Numbered from the stretch's first letter, positions 10,592 through 21,296 are shown. The stretch is DNA of 52,174 bases from Alphaproteobacteria bacterium (GCA_017939155.1 JAGAZZ010000046.1:1-52174), one strand, 5' to 3'. Made by a program: numbers and translations. Notes: generated from the sequence alone by a model not told the origin.

Positions 10592-11653
10592 TTAAACTTT
10601 CAGTTTTTTGATAAATTCGCCGATTTTTTGGTTAGCTTTTATACCGTCTTCAGGTGTCACTTTTATTAAGCCGAAAAAGCGAGGGCGCATTTTTTCAAAT
10701 TGTATCGGTGAAAACATTGCCGGATTCTTCGTGAGGGCTTTAAATGCTCCTTCCGCGTCTTTTTGCGCGGCACGGAAATAATTATCTATTAATTTATCAG
10801 TATCTATCGGAAAATTCTTTTCTTTTAATTTTTGTTTGAAAGTGTTTTTACGTTCTTGCAGCTCCATATACTCCTCATAAAGTTCTTTTTTTATCCGGTT
10901 TTTGAGGGCTAATTCTCTCTTTTGTTCATATTGAACTTCACAAATTTCCATATTAATCAAGATTTCAACATACGAAATAATGGATAATTGCATATCCGTA
11001 TCGTTCAGACTTTCGGCAAAAGTTAAATATTCCTCATCATTTGCATCCGGAGAAAGACGGCTCATATTTTCAGGGTCGTATTTATTAATCAAATCCCAGC
11101 AGGCTAACAAATATTGTGCAATTTTTTTACCAACACTCGGTTTATAGTTTGGAACAAGCATCTCATTTGTATAATCGGTTTGCGGCATTTTCAGATTTTT
11201 TTTCTCTGCAAGAGCATAAACGCCATCTTGAAAATTTGTTACGGCGCGCGCTAATTCCTGTTCTTCCGAGTGCATCGGATTTTCAGCATTTTCTGTTTCG
11301 TTTGCCGATACCGGAGCCGGAACTTCGGCGCTTGTTATGAGCGCATCTAATGACGAGTTATCTTGAGTTGAGCTATAACCATTTGCAGATTGAGTTTCTT
11401 CAGTCGGGGTCAAAAAGTCGTCAAGTCCGGTCGTTTCGGATTGAGATTGAGTGACAAAACTATCTAAGCCGTTTAATTCCGATGTTGACGACTGAGTGGG
11501 CTGAGGTGTTTCTTTCGTTTCAACTTTTTCGGTAATGAAATTGTTTAGCAATTTAGCAAATTCATCTTCCAAATTTACAGCTTGAGCATTTTGCTCAGGT
11601 GCCTCAGGGGCTGTTGTTAAAAAAGAATCCAAGCCTTGCTTATCGTCACTCAT
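10592..11653 (-). CDS. Cytosolic protein with four repeated GLDxFLT motifs, first gene of the operon
   Basis: The 353-residue product starts at ATG 11653, with AAGGAG upstream. Its first 125 residues look disordered and carry a short motif four times: GLDSFLT (7-13), GLDSFVT (62-68), GLDDFLT (76-82) and SLDALIT (101-107), separated by Ser/Thr/Glu/Gln-rich spacers. Such repeats usually act as docking motifs for a partner domain. From about residue 130 the protein is helical and charged (KRELALKNRIKKELYEEYMELQERK) and ends in a basic segment. No enzyme motif, signal peptide or membrane span is visible. As the operon's first gene it may be a cytosolic adaptor or substrate-loading factor for the coupling ATPase. 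That role is inferred. Confidence 0.7.
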   Translation of the reverse strand: MSDDKQGLDSFLTTAPEAPEQNAQAVNLEDEFAKLLNNFITEKVETKETPQPTQSSTSELNGLDSFVTQSQSETTGLDDFLTPTEETQSANGYSSTQDNSSLDALITSAEVPAPVSANETENAENPMHSEEQELARAVTNFQDGVYALAEKKNLKMPQTDYTNEMLVPNYKPSVGKKIAQYLLACWDLINKYDPENMSRLSPDANDEEYLTFAESLNDTDMQLSIISYVEILINMEICEVQYEQKRELALKNRIKKELYEEYMELQERKNTFKQKLKEKNFPIDTDKLIDNYFRAAQKDAEGAFKALTKNPAMFSPIQFEKMRPRFFGLIKVTPEDGIKANQKIGEFIKKLKV

Positions 11654-11677
11654 CTTAATCTCCTTAGAATTCGGCTC

Positions 11678-11683
11678 ATTATA
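11678..11683 (-). promoter_or_regulatory. Probable -10 element of the coupling-ATPase operon
   Basis: TATAAT on the minus strand lies 24 nt upstream of the first ATG of the six-gene operon, in the divergent gap shared with rluD. No convincing -35 box is visible. The distance would give a leader of roughly 18 nt that includes the AAGGAG ribosome-binding site. Confidence 0.4.
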
Positions 11684-11752
11684 GTCTTGATTTATCCTTG
11701 TATTTGTGTTAGTTTAATACCGATTTGTGAAAATATATTTAAAAAATGAGCC

Positions 11753-12736
11753 ATGAACGAACAAAATAATACTGTTTTTTATACTGAACCGGTTGATGAG
11801 AGCAAAACCGGTTTGAGAATTGATAAATTTATTAGTGAAAATATTTCTGAACTTTCACGCGCACAAGTTCAGCGGCTTATTGATGGCGGTTTTGCTTTTG
11901 CTGATGAAGAAAGCATTACAGACAAAAGCTTTAAAACCCGCTTGGGTGATGTTTATCAAATTACCCTGCCCGCAGCAACAGACGCCATACCTCAAGCAGA
12001 AAACATTGAGCTTGAGGTTTTATATGAAGATAACGATTTGATAGTGGTTAACAAACCGGCAGGAATGACCGTCCATCCGGCGGCAGGTGCTTACAGCGGA
12101 ACTCTGGTTAATGCTCTGCTCTATCATTGCAAGGATTCCTTATCGGGAATCGGCGGTGTTGCCAGACCGGGTATCGTACACAGGATTGACCGTAACACCA
12201 GCGGTATCTTGGTTGTCGCCAAAAATGATTTAGCTCATCGAGGGTTGGCCGAACAATTTTTTAACCATTCCATTGAACGAACTTATTATGCTGTTGTTTA
12301 CAGTGTCTTAACCCCTCTTAAAGGTGTTATTGAAGGAAATATTGCCAGAAGCCCTTATGACCGCAAAAAAATGGCTTTAGTACAAACCGGCGGTAAAAGC
12401 GCCGTCACGCATTATGAAACGATTGAAAATTATAAAAATGCGGCGTCTTTAGTGAAATGTAATTTAGAAACGGGAAGAACACATCAAATCCGTGTTCATC
12501 TTTCAAGCAAAGGTTGCAACCTTATCGGTGACGATGTTTACATTAAAGCAAAAAAAACAGGTCTTTGTTTGCACGAGCCTTTAAAAAGCTATGTTAACAA
12601 CTTTCCCCGCCAAGCTTTACACGCTTGTTCCCTTGGCTTTATTCACCCGATTACGAAAAAAGAAATGAGTTTTTATGCTGATTTTCCGGCTGATATGAAA
12701 GAGCTTATTGCTAAATTGCGCGACTATAAACTTTAG
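11753..12736 (+). CDS. rluD: Ribosomal large subunit pseudouridine synthase, RluD type
   Basis: This family isomerises uridines in 23S rRNA helix 69 during ribosome assembly. The product is 327 residues, normal length. It has an N-terminal S4 RNA-binding domain (LRIDKFISENISELSRAQVQ), then the catalytic block HRIDRNTSG with Asp146, 'IERTYYAVV' and the TGRTHQIRVHL motif. ATG 11753 is the only good start, though the ribosome-binding site is poor. The gene is divergent from the coupling-ATPase operon and lies 117 nt upstream of rpoH, an arrangement known from other Alphaproteobacteria. Assignment to RluD rather than RluC rests on domain order and this synteny. Confidence 0.93.
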   Translation: MNEQNNTVFYTEPVDESKTGLRIDKFISENISELSRAQVQRLIDGGFAFADEESITDKSFKTRLGDVYQITLPAATDAIPQAENIELEVLYEDNDLIVVNKPAGMTVHPAAGAYSGTLVNALLYHCKDSLSGIGGVARPGIVHRIDRNTSGILVVAKNDLAHRGLAEQFFNHSIERTYYAVVYSVLTPLKGVIEGNIARSPYDRKKMALVQTGGKSAVTHYETIENYKNAASLVKCNLETGRTHQIRVHLSSKGCNLIGDDVYIKAKKTGLCLHEPLKSYVNNFPRQALHACSLGFIHPITKKEMSFYADFPADMKELIAKLRDYKL

Positions 12737-12853
12737 TCTTTCTTTTTTGCTAAATCCTTAAAAAAACATTAAAAACAATAGAACTAATGTCTAGGTTGTG
12801 GAAAAAATAATCTTTCTATAAGCTCCATAAAGTCAACTTTTAGGAGAAAGAAT

Positions 12854-13729
12854 ATGAAAGAACAACTTATTCTAAACGGACTTGACTTTTCACCCGAGGA
12901 AAACCTCTCGCGTTATTTACAATCAATCAAAAAATATCCCATCCTTTCACCTGATGAAGAATATGAAATGGCTTTAGCCTATCAACAAACAAAAGATAAA
13001 GAAATTGCCTACAAACTTATTACCTCGCACTTACGCTTGGTTGTCAAGGTTGTTTCAAAATATCGAGGATACGGCTTGCCGGTTGGAGAGATGATTTCCG
13101 AGGGAAATATAGGTTTGATGTATGCCATTGACAAGTTTGCGCCCGAAAAAGGATTTCGTTTTTCAACCTACGCGCTTTGGTGGATTAAAGCCTCGGTACA
13201 AAAATATATTCTTAATTCTTGGTCTTTGGTTAAGTTAGGGACAACGGCTGCGCAAAAAAAACTGTTTTTTAATTTAAGAAAAATAAAAAACAGGCTTAAC
13301 CTTATTGATGACAGAGAACTTTCAGAACATATTTTGTCTGATATTGCCAAATCCTTAGATGTCAGCGTTCAAGATGTTACTGATATGAATATGCGCTTAA
13401 AATCACACGACGGGTCTTTAAACGCCGTTATTGACGGAGATTCAGACGGCACAACCGAATGGCTTGATTTTATTTCAGATAATAAACCAAATCAGGAAGA
13501 AAGTCTAGCTCATGCCGAAACGGTCAAGTATCGCCGCAAAATGTTTAACCAGGCGTTATATGTTTTAAACAAAAGAGAGAAAGATATTTTGTTTAAGCGC
13601 CGTTTATACGAAAAGACTATTACTTTAGATGATTTAAGTAAAATGTATAATATCTCTAAAGAGCGCGTGCGCCAAATAGAACTTAACTCCATAAAAAAAA
13701 TTACTAAAGCCATAGAACTTATGCAGTAA
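12854..13729 (+). CDS. rpoH: RNA polymerase heat-shock sigma factor, sigma-32 family
   Basis: RpoH directs RNA polymerase to heat-shock promoters. The 291-residue product shows sigma-70 regions 2.1-2.4 (LRLVVKVVSKYRGYG, GNIGLMYAIDKFAPEKGFRFSTYALWWIKA), the RpoH box QKKLFFNLRK near residues 134-144 that separates RpoH from RpoD, and a region 4 helix-turn-helix (LSKMYNISKERVRQIE). There is no region 1.1. ATG 12854 follows AGGAG. It follows rluD with a 117-nt gap that may hold its own promoter; I could not fix one with good spacing. It is the only sigma factor in the window. Confidence 0.96.
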   Translation: MKEQLILNGLDFSPEENLSRYLQSIKKYPILSPDEEYEMALAYQQTKDKEIAYKLITSHLRLVVKVVSKYRGYGLPVGEMISEGNIGLMYAIDKFAPEKGFRFSTYALWWIKASVQKYILNSWSLVKLGTTAAQKKLFFNLRKIKNRLNLIDDRELSEHILSDIAKSLDVSVQDVTDMNMRLKSHDGSLNAVIDGDSDGTTEWLDFISDNKPNQEESLAHAETVKYRRKMFNQALYVLNKREKDILFKRRLYEKTITLDDLSKMYNISKERVRQIELNSIKKITKAIELMQ

Positions 13730-13796
13730 GGGTTGAAACGTTTTCTTTTCTTATTATCTATTCTGCAAACTTCATTTAGAATAAAAGGATAGTAAG

Positions 13797-14927
13797 ATGG
13801 AAAAAAATAACGAGCAACGGACATATATATTGCTGTTGATTGTGTTATGTTTGATTTCTTTCGGATTAGGATACTTCATATTTAAGCATAATAATCCGAA
13901 AGAAATTTCAACCGTACCGGTCAGCGAGGGATTAACCCTTAATGCAACTCCGCTTAAAGGGGAAGATGTTATTGTTAAAAACAGTTATGTTGGTTATGTC
14001 GAAGCTATTAATCAGGTGCAAATTATTCCTTATATCACAGGATATATTCAAAATGTTGCAATTAAAGCCGGCGCAAGCGTTAAAAAAGATGATTTGCTGC
14101 TAACAATTGACCCAAACGAATATAAAGCAAGATTAGATGCAGCAGAAGCCGCTGTTTTGCAGGCAGAAGCTCAATTTGAATACAATCAAAACTATTATAA
14201 CAGAGTACAAAAATCAGGTAAAAAAGCTTTTTCCGAGATTGAAACGGATAACGCAAAAAACAATTTTTTGCAAGCTCAGGCGTCTCTTAAAAATGCTCAG
14301 GCTAATAAAGCTTTAGCGGAAGTTAACTACCATTACACAATTATCAAAGCTCCCTTTTCAGGGCTTATCGGCAACTTTACTTTAAGCCCCGGAGATTATG
14401 TTTCACCAGCCAGCGGCGCGCTTTTATCCATTGTGCAAACCGACCCCATTCGTATTGTTTTTTCTTTAACTGATGCTGAATATCTTAATATGAAAAATGA
14501 CGGCGCGCTTTTTAAAAACAGCGTTATTAAACTAAAATTAGCAAACGGTCAAAATTATGAATATACCGGCGACTTTAAATACACCGATAACCAACTCAAT
14601 AAACCAACGAATTCCATTGCCGTCTACACCTATTTTAAAAATGATAAAAATGAGCTTTTGCCGAATGCGTTTGTTACGGTTGAAGTTTTAAAAACATTTA
14701 AAGACAGTGTTATGGTTGATAAAAACTATATAAAAATGCAACAAGACGGCTCTTATTTAACACTTGCAAGAAACAACCAACTTCAGAAAGTTCCGGTTCA
14801 AATTCTTGCAGACAAAGACAATCAATATGTTTTAAAAAACACTTTTCAAACCGGAGATTTGCTTATTTTAGATGATGTCAGCCGAGTAAAAGAGGGAACT
14901 AAACTCAGTTTTAATATTGTTAAATAA
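13797..14927 (+). CDS. RND efflux periplasmic adaptor (MexA/AcrA family)
   Basis: The adaptor bridges the inner-membrane pump and the outer-membrane channel of a tripartite exporter. The 376-residue product has an N-terminal membrane anchor (residues 9-28, LLLIVLCLISFGLGYFIF) instead of a lipobox. It then shows a lipoyl/hairpin region (ITGYIQNVAIKAGASVKKDDLLLTIDP), a coiled-coil hairpin (KARLDAAEAAVLQAEAQF…), the second lipoyl half (IIKAPFSGLIGNFTLSPGDYV) and beta-barrel and membrane-proximal domains. AAGGA lies upstream of the ATG. The pump gene begins 21 nt later and the outer-membrane factor overlaps that, so the three form one operon. No regulator gene is adjacent, and the substrate cannot be told. 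Confidence 0.95.
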   Translation: MEKNNEQRTYILLLIVLCLISFGLGYFIFKHNNPKEISTVPVSEGLTLNATPLKGEDVIVKNSYVGYVEAINQVQIIPYITGYIQNVAIKAGASVKKDDLLLTIDPNEYKARLDAAEAAVLQAEAQFEYNQNYYNRVQKSGKKAFSEIETDNAKNNFLQAQASLKNAQANKALAEVNYHYTIIKAPFSGLIGNFTLSPGDYVSPASGALLSIVQTDPIRIVFSLTDAEYLNMKNDGALFKNSVIKLKLANGQNYEYTGDFKYTDNQLNKPTNSIAVYTYFKNDKNELLPNAFVTVEVLKTFKDSVMVDKNYIKMQQDGSYLTLARNNQLQKVPVQILADKDNQYVLKNTFQTGDLLILDDVSRVKEGTKLSFNIVK

Positions 14928-14948
14928 CTTTGTGCGGGAGATAGTTTG

Positions 14949-17900
14949 ATGTTTTCAAAATTTTTTATAGACAGACCTCGTTTTGCCATGGTCATTTCTA
15001 TCATTATGATTATTTTGGGAGCTTTGGCCATAAAAATCCTGCCGATTTCACAATTTCCTAATATTACCCCGCCGCAAGTAAGTGTTAAAACAACTTATTT
15101 AGGAGCTAACGCCCAAGTTTTAACCGACACGGTGGCCGTACCGATTGAAAACCAGATGAATGGTATTGAAGATATGCTTTATATGTCTTCTACTGCCGAT
15201 GACAACGGAGCTTATACACTTACGGTAACATTTGATATAGGTACAGACCCGGATATTGCTCAAGTTAAGGTGCAGAACAGACTGCAACAAGTTAACAGCG
15301 AACTTCCCGAAGAAGTTAAACTCAACGGTTTAGATGTTTCAACCGAAAATGCCGATATTTTGGCTTTAATAACACTTCGCTCACCAAACAACACTTACAA
15401 CGACCTATATTTGAGCAATTATGCGTACACTAATATTAAAAATCCGCTTTCAAGACTATACGGTATCGGACAAGTGCAAATATTCGGTCCGAAATACAGT
15501 ATGCGAATCTGGCTTGATGTTGATAAGATTACTGCTTTAGGATTAAACAGTACAGATGTTATCAGTGCCGTACAAAATCAGAATATACAAGCCGCGGTCG
15601 GCAGTATCGGCGCTGCCCCAAGCAGCAAAGAAACAAATTTGGTTTTAACATTAACAGCCAAAGGACTTCTTAACAGCGTAGAAGAGTTTTCTAATATTGT
15701 TATTGCAACTTCTTCTACCGGCGGCACGGTTTATTTAAAAGATGTAGCCAGAATTGAGCTTGGAAGAGATGCTTATAATATCAACTCACGATATGACAAT
15801 GCGCCGGCCGTTATTATGGCATTGAACCAAACCCCGAACACTAATGCTTTGCAAACCATGGAAATTGTCCGACAAGAACTCTCAGAACTATCTAAAACAT
15901 TTCCCGAGGATATGGAAATTTATGTTGCTTACGATTCAACCGATTATGTTCAAGCCTCCATTGCAGCTATTGTTGAAACGCTTTTTATCACTTTCGGACT
16001 GGTTATTTTAGTAACTTATTTGTTTTTACAAAAATTCAAAACAACCCTTATTCCGTTGATTACTATTCCGGTTTCCCTGATTGCAACCTTTATTGTGATT
16101 TACCTTTTAGGGTTTGATATTAACATTTTAACTTTATTTGCGATGATTCTTGTTATCGGATTAGTGGTAGATGACGCTATTATTGTGGTTGAGCGCGTGC
16201 AATACCTTATGTTAAACGAGAATCTCAATTCTTATGACGCGTCGGTTAAAGCTATGCAGCAGATTGGCAGCGCTATTGTAGCAACAACGTTTGTTTTACT
16301 GGCAATTTTCGTGCCGGTCGGTTTAATGGCGGGTATCACCGGAAAAATTTATCAGCAATTTGCCGTTGCAATTGCCACATCGGTTATTTTTTCTGCTTTT
16401 AACGCTTTAACTTTAAGTCCGGCTTTATGCTCTATTTTTTTGAATAATGAAAAACAAGGAGATACAAAGGGATTTTTTAAGTGGTTTGATAACGGATTAA
16501 ACAAATTTCGAGATATTTATATCAAAATTGTCGGCTTTTTCTCCCGTTTTTTAATATATACCGTACTTGCGGTTTTGGGTGTGATTGCTGTTATCGGCGT
16601 ATATTTTAAATACACTGCAACATCCTTTTTACCCGAAGAAGACCAAGGGATTATTTTTGCCAATTTACAATTAGACAGCACGGCCAGCATAAACCAAACG
16701 AATGATGTTTTAGCTCAAATGAGTGATGAAATCCTTAAAATGGACGGTATAAAATATGTTATAACCGTGGCTGGTTACAGTATCTTAGGAGGTGGCGGCG
16801 AAAATGTCGCTTTAGGGGTTATCGGGCTTGACGATTGGTCTAAACGAACGACAAAAGCTCTGTCAATTGAAGGAATTTCCGGTGCTTTATCAAAAAAATT
16901 CAGTACTTATAACGGCGCAGAAATTAACTTTTTTGCACCGCCTTCCGTTCCCGGAATCGGACAAAGTAACGGGCTTTCTTTAGAGCTTATTGCGACAAAT
17001 ACAAACTCAACCCCGCAAGAACTTGAGCAAGCATTGCAAAAGTATCTTCTGGCGGTTAACCGTGATAAAGATATTGCTTATGCGTTCAGTACATATACCG
17101 CTGATACACCACACGTTTATTTGAATATAGACAGGACTAAGCTGCAATCTTATAATATTCCGGTATCTCAGTTATTTGCAACATTGCAAAGCAATTTAGG
17201 CGCAACGTATATTAACAACATTACCTTAAGCGGGCAGGTAAACCGAGTTATTTTACAAGCTGATTTTAATTATCGTAAAAGCATCGATGACATTAAAAAC
17301 CTTTATGTTAAGTCTAATGATGGCAATTTAATTAAAGTTGACAGCTTTGCCGAGGTTTCAACAGAAATTTCTCCTAAAATTATTTACCGCTATGACCTTT
17401 ATGGCGCGGCGGCAATTACGGCGCAAGCAGCTGATGGCATCAGTAGCGGACAAGCTATGGATAAAATGGAGGCTTTGGCTAAAAGTATTTTACCGAAGGG
17501 ATTTTCAATCGATTGGACGGCTCTTTCGTTGCAAGAAGCGGAAACCAGAGGTTTGGTTGGTGCTTTAATTGCGTTGGCGGTTGTTTTCTGTTATTTATTT
17601 TTGGTGGCGCTTTATGAAAGCTGGATGCTTGCTTTTTCGGTTATGTTTTCGACTGTTTTTGCGGTTTTGGGTGCATTTATCGGATTACAGGTTTTCGGGC
17701 TTCCGCTCAGTATTTATGCCCAGCTTGGCATTGTTTTGCTTATCGGGCTTGCAGCTAAAAACGCTATTTTGATTGTAGAATTTACAAAAGATTACCGAGA
17801 GCAAGGATATAGTATTTTAGAATCTTCAGAAAAAGGAGCAGGTGAACGGTTTAGAGCGGTTTTGATGACGGCGATGACTTTTATTTTGGGCGTTTTTCCG

Positions 17901-18110
17901 ATGGTCATTGCCAAAGGACCGGGTGCCAGTTCGCAAATTTCTATCGGCGTAACAGTCTTTTTCGGTATGATTTTTGCAACCTTGGTCGGCATCATTTTTA
18001 TTCCGGCTTTGTTTGCCTTGTTTGAAAGTGTTACCGAATATTTTAGTCCGACATCAAAAAAACAAGCACAAAACCCAGCCTTATCAGATGAGGAGAATAC
18101 TCATGCGTAA
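14949..18110 (+). CDS. RND multidrug efflux pump, HAE1 family (AcrB/MexB-like)
   Basis: This proton-driven inner-membrane pump is 1,053 residues, normal for HAE1 transporters. It opens with the family start [17 protein letters not shown] and has twelve expected membrane segments in two halves with two large periplasmic loops. The proton-relay aspartates sit in [14 protein letters not shown], and the partner Lys region is [23 protein letters not shown] 14949 is preferred to TTG 14946 because GGGAG lies 8 nt upstream of the ATG. It is the middle gene of the adaptor-pump-channel operon, and its last 8 nt overlap the channel gene. The specificity is unknown; polyaromatic drugs, dyes or bile salts would be usual for the family. 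Confidence 0.96.
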   Translation: MFSKFFIDRPRFAMVISIIMIILGALAIKILPISQFPNITPPQVSVKTTYLGANAQVLTDTVAVPIENQMNGIEDMLYMSSTADDNGAYTLTVTFDIGTDPDIAQVKVQNRLQQVNSELPEEVKLNGLDVSTENADILALITLRSPNNTYNDLYLSNYAYTNIKNPLSRLYGIGQVQIFGPKYSMRIWLDVDKITALGLNSTDVISAVQNQNIQAAVGSIGAAPSSKETNLVLTLTAKGLLNSVEEFSNIVIATSSTGGTVYLKDVARIELGRDAYNINSRYDNAPAVIMALNQTPNTNALQTMEIVRQELSELSKTFPEDMEIYVAYDSTDYVQASIAAIVETLFITFGLVILVTYLFLQKFKTTLIPLITIPVSLIATFIVIYLLGFDINILTLFAMILVIGLVVDDAIIVVERVQYLMLNENLNSYDASVKAMQQIGSAIVATTFVLLAIFVPVGLMAGITGKIYQQFAVAIATSVIFSAFNALTLSPALCSIFLNNEKQGDTKGFFKWFDNGLNKFRDIYIKIVGFFSRFLIYTVLAVLGVIAVIGVYFKYTATSFLPEEDQGIIFANLQLDSTASINQTNDVLAQMSDEILKMDGIKYVITVAGYSILGGGGENVALGVIGLDDWSKRTTKALSIEGISGALSKKFSTYNGAEINFFAPPSVPGIGQSNGLSLELIATNTNSTPQELEQALQKYLLAVNRDKDIAYAFSTYTADTPHVYLNIDRTKLQSYNIPVSQLFATLQSNLGATYINNITLSGQVNRVILQADFNYRKSIDDIKNLYVKSNDGNLIKVDSFAEVSTEISPKIIYRYDLYGAAAITAQAADGISSGQAMDKMEALAKSILPKGFSIDWTALSLQEAETRGLVGALIALAVVFCYLFLVALYESWMLAFSVMFSTVFAVLGAFIGLQVFGLPLSIYAQLGIVLLIGLAAKNAILIVEFTKDYREQGYSILESSEKGAGERFRAVLMTAMTFILGVFPMVIAKGPGASSQISIGVTVFFGMIFATLVGIIFIPALFALFESVTEYFSPTSKKQAQNPALSDEENTHA

Positions 18111-19518
18111 ACAAATTTATTTATTATTCAGTTTATTCTTGACGACTTCTTGTCATGTCGGAGAAGATTTTGAGTCTAAACCTTTTGTGCAAAATAAAGA
18201 CATTATCGAAAATCTGCAAATCAGCTCCTTTCAAAATACGGATGTGTCAAATAAATGGTATGAGGTTTTTAAAGACAGCGATTTAAATACACTGATTCGA
18301 TATGCCACAAATAATAACTTTACAGTTCAGCAAGGGTTGGAAAGATTAAAACAGTCAAGATATGCTCTTATGATACATTCAAAACAAATGTTTCCGATGA
18401 TTGACGCAAACGGCAGCTATAATTTTAGCAAAGCCAGCAACAATGTTGACTATGCTTATGATGTCAATGCGTTTAAAGCGGGGCTGGACGCCTCCTGGGA
18501 ACTTGACATCTGGGGCAAAGGAGAATACATCACCGAGCAATACTCAGAGCTTATGAACAACGTTCAATATTCTTTGTTTAACATTAAAGTTTCAATTATT
18601 GCGGAAACGGTTTTAAATTATATCAATCTAAGAGAAGCACAAGAAAAACTGCGCATTGCCGAACGTAATTTATATTTACAGCGGGATATTTTGCAAACCG
18701 TACGCGATAAATATAATGCCGGCATTGCAGATGATTTAGCGCTAAACCAAGCTGAATATGCGGTTGAAACGACAAAATCGACCATTCCACCGTTAAAAAC
18801 ACAAATTGAAAACTATAAAAACGCGCTTGCGGTGCTTTTGGGCGTTTTACCAACAAATCTTCCTCTTAACTTAGATAAATATAAAAAGAACATTACGGCA
18901 AACACTTTTAGATTTGACACGAAAAAACTTTATCAGTTTCCTCTTGATGTCGTGCGTTCAAGACCCGACATTATGGCAGCGGAAGCAAATGCCCGCGCTC
19001 AAAATTCTGTTGTTAACCAAGCTATCACAAACCTTTATCCGACAGTTAATCTGAGTGCCACTTTCGGGTTTATTTCTTCAAGCGGACATTCTTTATTTAA
19101 TAATGACAGTCAAATTTATGGCTATACTCCCGGCGTCACGCTACCGATTTGGCATTGGGGACAACTAACCAACAATATCGAGTTACAAAAGCATATTAAG
19201 GAAGAATACCTGTTAAATTACAATGAAAGTATGCTTATGGCAGTTACGGAAATAAGAAATGCGGTCACAGCCGTTGAGCAGGCTTACAAAACCAACATTT
19301 ATAGCAAATCTTCTTTAAACAAGATGAGAAATGTGATGGAATTAACCCGCAATAAATATGAAAACGGTTTAATTGATTTTACAGATGTTGCCACGGCTGA
19401 GCAAAATTACTTAAATGCACAAAACGCCCTAATCACAAGCAATGCTGCCATAATCAAGTATCTGACAGCTTTTTACAAAGCAACCGGCGGCGGTTATAAT
19501 ATTAGAGCTTGCCAGTAA
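18103..19518 (+). CDS. Outer-membrane efflux lipoprotein (OprM/NodT family)
   Basis: This is the TolC-like exit duct of the tripartite pump. The 471-residue product begins with a lipoprotein signal ([17 protein letters not shown], lipidated Cys17), then two OEP repeats: the first with '[10 protein letters not shown]', the second with '[21 protein letters not shown]' and 'TLPIWHWGQ'. These are classic NodT/OprM signatures. ATG 18103 follows AGGAGA and overlaps the pump stop codon by 8 nt, consistent with translational coupling. Longer in-frame starts inside the pump gene lack a signal peptide and are not credible. Confidence 0.95.
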   Translation: MRKQIYLLFSLFLTTSCHVGEDFESKPFVQNKDIIENLQISSFQNTDVSNKWYEVFKDSDLNTLIRYATNNNFTVQQGLERLKQSRYALMIHSKQMFPMIDANGSYNFSKASNNVDYAYDVNAFKAGLDASWELDIWGKGEYITEQYSELMNNVQYSLFNIKVSIIAETVLNYINLREAQEKLRIAERNLYLQRDILQTVRDKYNAGIADDLALNQAEYAVETTKSTIPPLKTQIENYKNALAVLLGVLPTNLPLNLDKYKKNITANTFRFDTKKLYQFPLDVVRSRPDIMAAEANARAQNSVVNQAITNLYPTVNLSATFGFISSSGHSLFNNDSQIYGYTPGVTLPIWHWGQLTNNIELQKHIKEEYLLNYNESMLMAVTEIRNAVTAVEQAYKTNIYSKSSLNKMRNVMELTRNKYENGLIDFTDVATAEQNYLNAQNALITSNAAIIKYLTAFYKATGGGYNIRACQ

Positions 19519-19565
19519 TTATAAAATATGATATTATTAAAGATGTTTTATTTGGGAGAAAGGCG

Positions 19566-20840
19566 ATGGACACACTAAAAAAAGCAAAAAATAAATACAG
19601 TCTTAGCAAAACAAATACGCCTTTATTACCCTATGCGCCGGTAAAAATTAATTATTTTCCGGATGATAAGAAAAAGGAAATTGAACAGATAATAAAAAAT
19701 AATGCAGAACGCAGAGAAGAACTCATAAAGAATAATGTACGTCCTCACTTAAATCTTCAGCATTATAAAGTAAATATTGACATTAGCCATACTCCGGCAA
19801 GTGACATTAATTTTGATACACATACAGATTTTTTAGAAGCGACATTACCTTCAGATTTTTCTTCAGAGCTCTTTATGGAAAAAGGCAAAGATAGCGGACA
19901 AAATATTCATGAATTGCATCAAAAAGGGATTACCGGCAGAGGCATTAAAATTGCCATTATAGATGAGGGACTATCAGACCACGAAGAATATCATAATAAA
20001 ATAGTTCATTATGAGCAATTTTGTGATTTTCCCGTAGGAAGTTATCACGGTTCAGGAGTGACCTCTCTAGCTGTCGGAACAAACTGCGGTATGGCACCAG
20101 AGGCAAATGTTTATTTCTTTGCAGTAAAATCTAATTCGAATCCGCATTTTGGCGAAAGAACTGTCGGAGATATTCCTAAAGCAATTAAGCGTTGCCTTGA
20201 AATTAATGAATTGTTACTCGAAGGTGAAAAAATAACAGCAATTTCTATTTCACAAACTTGCGACCCCACGATGACCGGATATGATGAATATGAAAAAATG
20301 CGACAGGCGGCAGAATCCGCCGGTATTGATGTCATTACTGTTATGCTCTATCAGGAAAAAGGATTATCTTTTGACGGCTATAACAGAAATTTGCAAAAAG
20401 ACATTAACAGTACCGACAGCATTTGCTCCTTAGACGTCGAGTATGCTGACAGTCGCGCCAAACCAGAGTGGTTTTCCCCAGATAAAAGTAAAAGATTGTT
20501 ATTTCCGATTGAGCATAGAACTGCTGCCAGTAATACAGGGTTTAGAGAATACAGCCACTATGCCATAGGCGGGTATAGCTGGATAATTCCTCAAATTACC
20601 GGACTTTATGCTTTATGTAAACAAGTTACTCCTGATTGCACATTAGAGCAGATGTGGAATTTAGGATTAGAAACCGGTTTTAAGCGTAAGGGCTTGAACG
20701 GCATTGTTGTTCAACCGCAAAAGCTCATTGAACAACTGCAAAAAGAGAAGATTTTGGAAAACAAACTCTCTTATCAAAAGACTCTGAAAGCTAAAAAAGA
20801 TTTTTCTCTTATACAGTCCGTACCGCAAAAAACGATTTAA
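19566..20840 (+). CDS. Subtilisin-like serine protease without signal peptide
   Basis: The 424-residue product has an S8-type catalytic triad: Asp133 in IAIIDEGLSDH, His161 in SYHGSGV and Ser338 in IGGYSWIIPQITG, which corresponds to the usual GTSxxxP. The normal oxyanion motif AAGN seems replaced by MLYQ (residues 260-263), so Gln may stand in for Asn or the enzyme may be weakened. There is no signal peptide or membrane segment. The first 110 residues are charged and could be a propeptide or a partner-binding domain. ATG 19566 follows GGGAGAAAGG. The gene starts 47 nt after the efflux operon and may be read with it. It resembles patatin- or abi-associated intracellular subtilases only in lacking export; its target is unknown. 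Confidence 0.8.
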   Translation: MDTLKKAKNKYSLSKTNTPLLPYAPVKINYFPDDKKKEIEQIIKNNAERREELIKNNVRPHLNLQHYKVNIDISHTPASDINFDTHTDFLEATLPSDFSSELFMEKGKDSGQNIHELHQKGITGRGIKIAIIDEGLSDHEEYHNKIVHYEQFCDFPVGSYHGSGVTSLAVGTNCGMAPEANVYFFAVKSNSNPHFGERTVGDIPKAIKRCLEINELLLEGEKITAISISQTCDPTMTGYDEYEKMRQAAESAGIDVITVMLYQEKGLSFDGYNRNLQKDINSTDSICSLDVEYADSRAKPEWFSPDKSKRLLFPIEHRTAASNTGFREYSHYAIGGYSWIIPQITGLYALCKQVTPDCTLEQMWNLGLETGFKRKGLNGIVVQPQKLIEQLQKEKILENKLSYQKTLKAKKDFSLIQSVPQKTI

Positions 20841-21295
20841 TAATGATATGTATCATCAAGCGGCGCATCCTGATTAACGCTTTGAGGCTTATAAATAAAT
20901 AAATTGCTCGCTTCAGGAATATCCGTTGTTCTTTCAACATAGCCTTTTTTTAACATACATTTTTGATATTTACGCGGGCTTGCGTCTGTATCATCCCGAA
21001 CGGAGTTAACCATTATCGGCATTGCTCCGGGATAAGGAACAAAACTTGCCCATATTCCGTGTTCTTTATGCCATTTTACCACAATATTATAGCGCTGTTC
21101 TTCGGTATAAAACCAACTTTTAAAATTCGGCATTAACTTTAGGGCTTCAGCCTCACGCATACACTCAGAATGGTCTCTGGCAAATTTTATTCCCCCCGTG
21201 TTGTAACGGTCCCAATGGAAGACGACCTGCCCTTTTTGACCTCCGGAACAGGAAGCTAAAAACATAAAAAGGACTGTCAACCAACTTTTCTTCAT
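20837..21295 (-). CDS. Small lipoprotein of unknown function
   Basis: The 152-residue product has a clear lipoprotein signal (MKKSWLTVLFMFLASC, Cys16). The mature part has Cys-containing segments (HSECMREAEAL and YQKCMLKKGY), a pattern common in small alphaproteobacterial outer-membrane lipoproteins. ATG 21295 begins 1 nt after the stop of the glutathione-S-transferase-like gene, so the two are probably cotranslated. The 3' end overlaps the convergent protease gene by 4 nt. I cannot name a function. Confidence 0.75.
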   Translation of the reverse strand: MKKSWLTVLFMFLASCSGGQKGQVVFHWDRYNTGGIKFARDHSECMREAEALKLMPNFKSWFYTEEQRYNIVVKWHKEHGIWASFVPYPGAMPIMVNSVRDDTDASPRKYQKCMLKKGYVERTTDIPEASNLFIYKPQSVNQDAPLDDTYHY

Positions 21296-21296
21296 T

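Noticed and set aside
12796..12822. rpoH promoter from TTGTGG and TATAAG
   Set aside because: The spacer is only 15 bp and the -35 match is weak, so I did not call it.
17974..18102. Longer N-terminus for the outer-membrane factor
   Set aside because: The extension lies inside the pump gene and hides the lipoprotein signal that starts at ATG 18103 behind AGGAGA.
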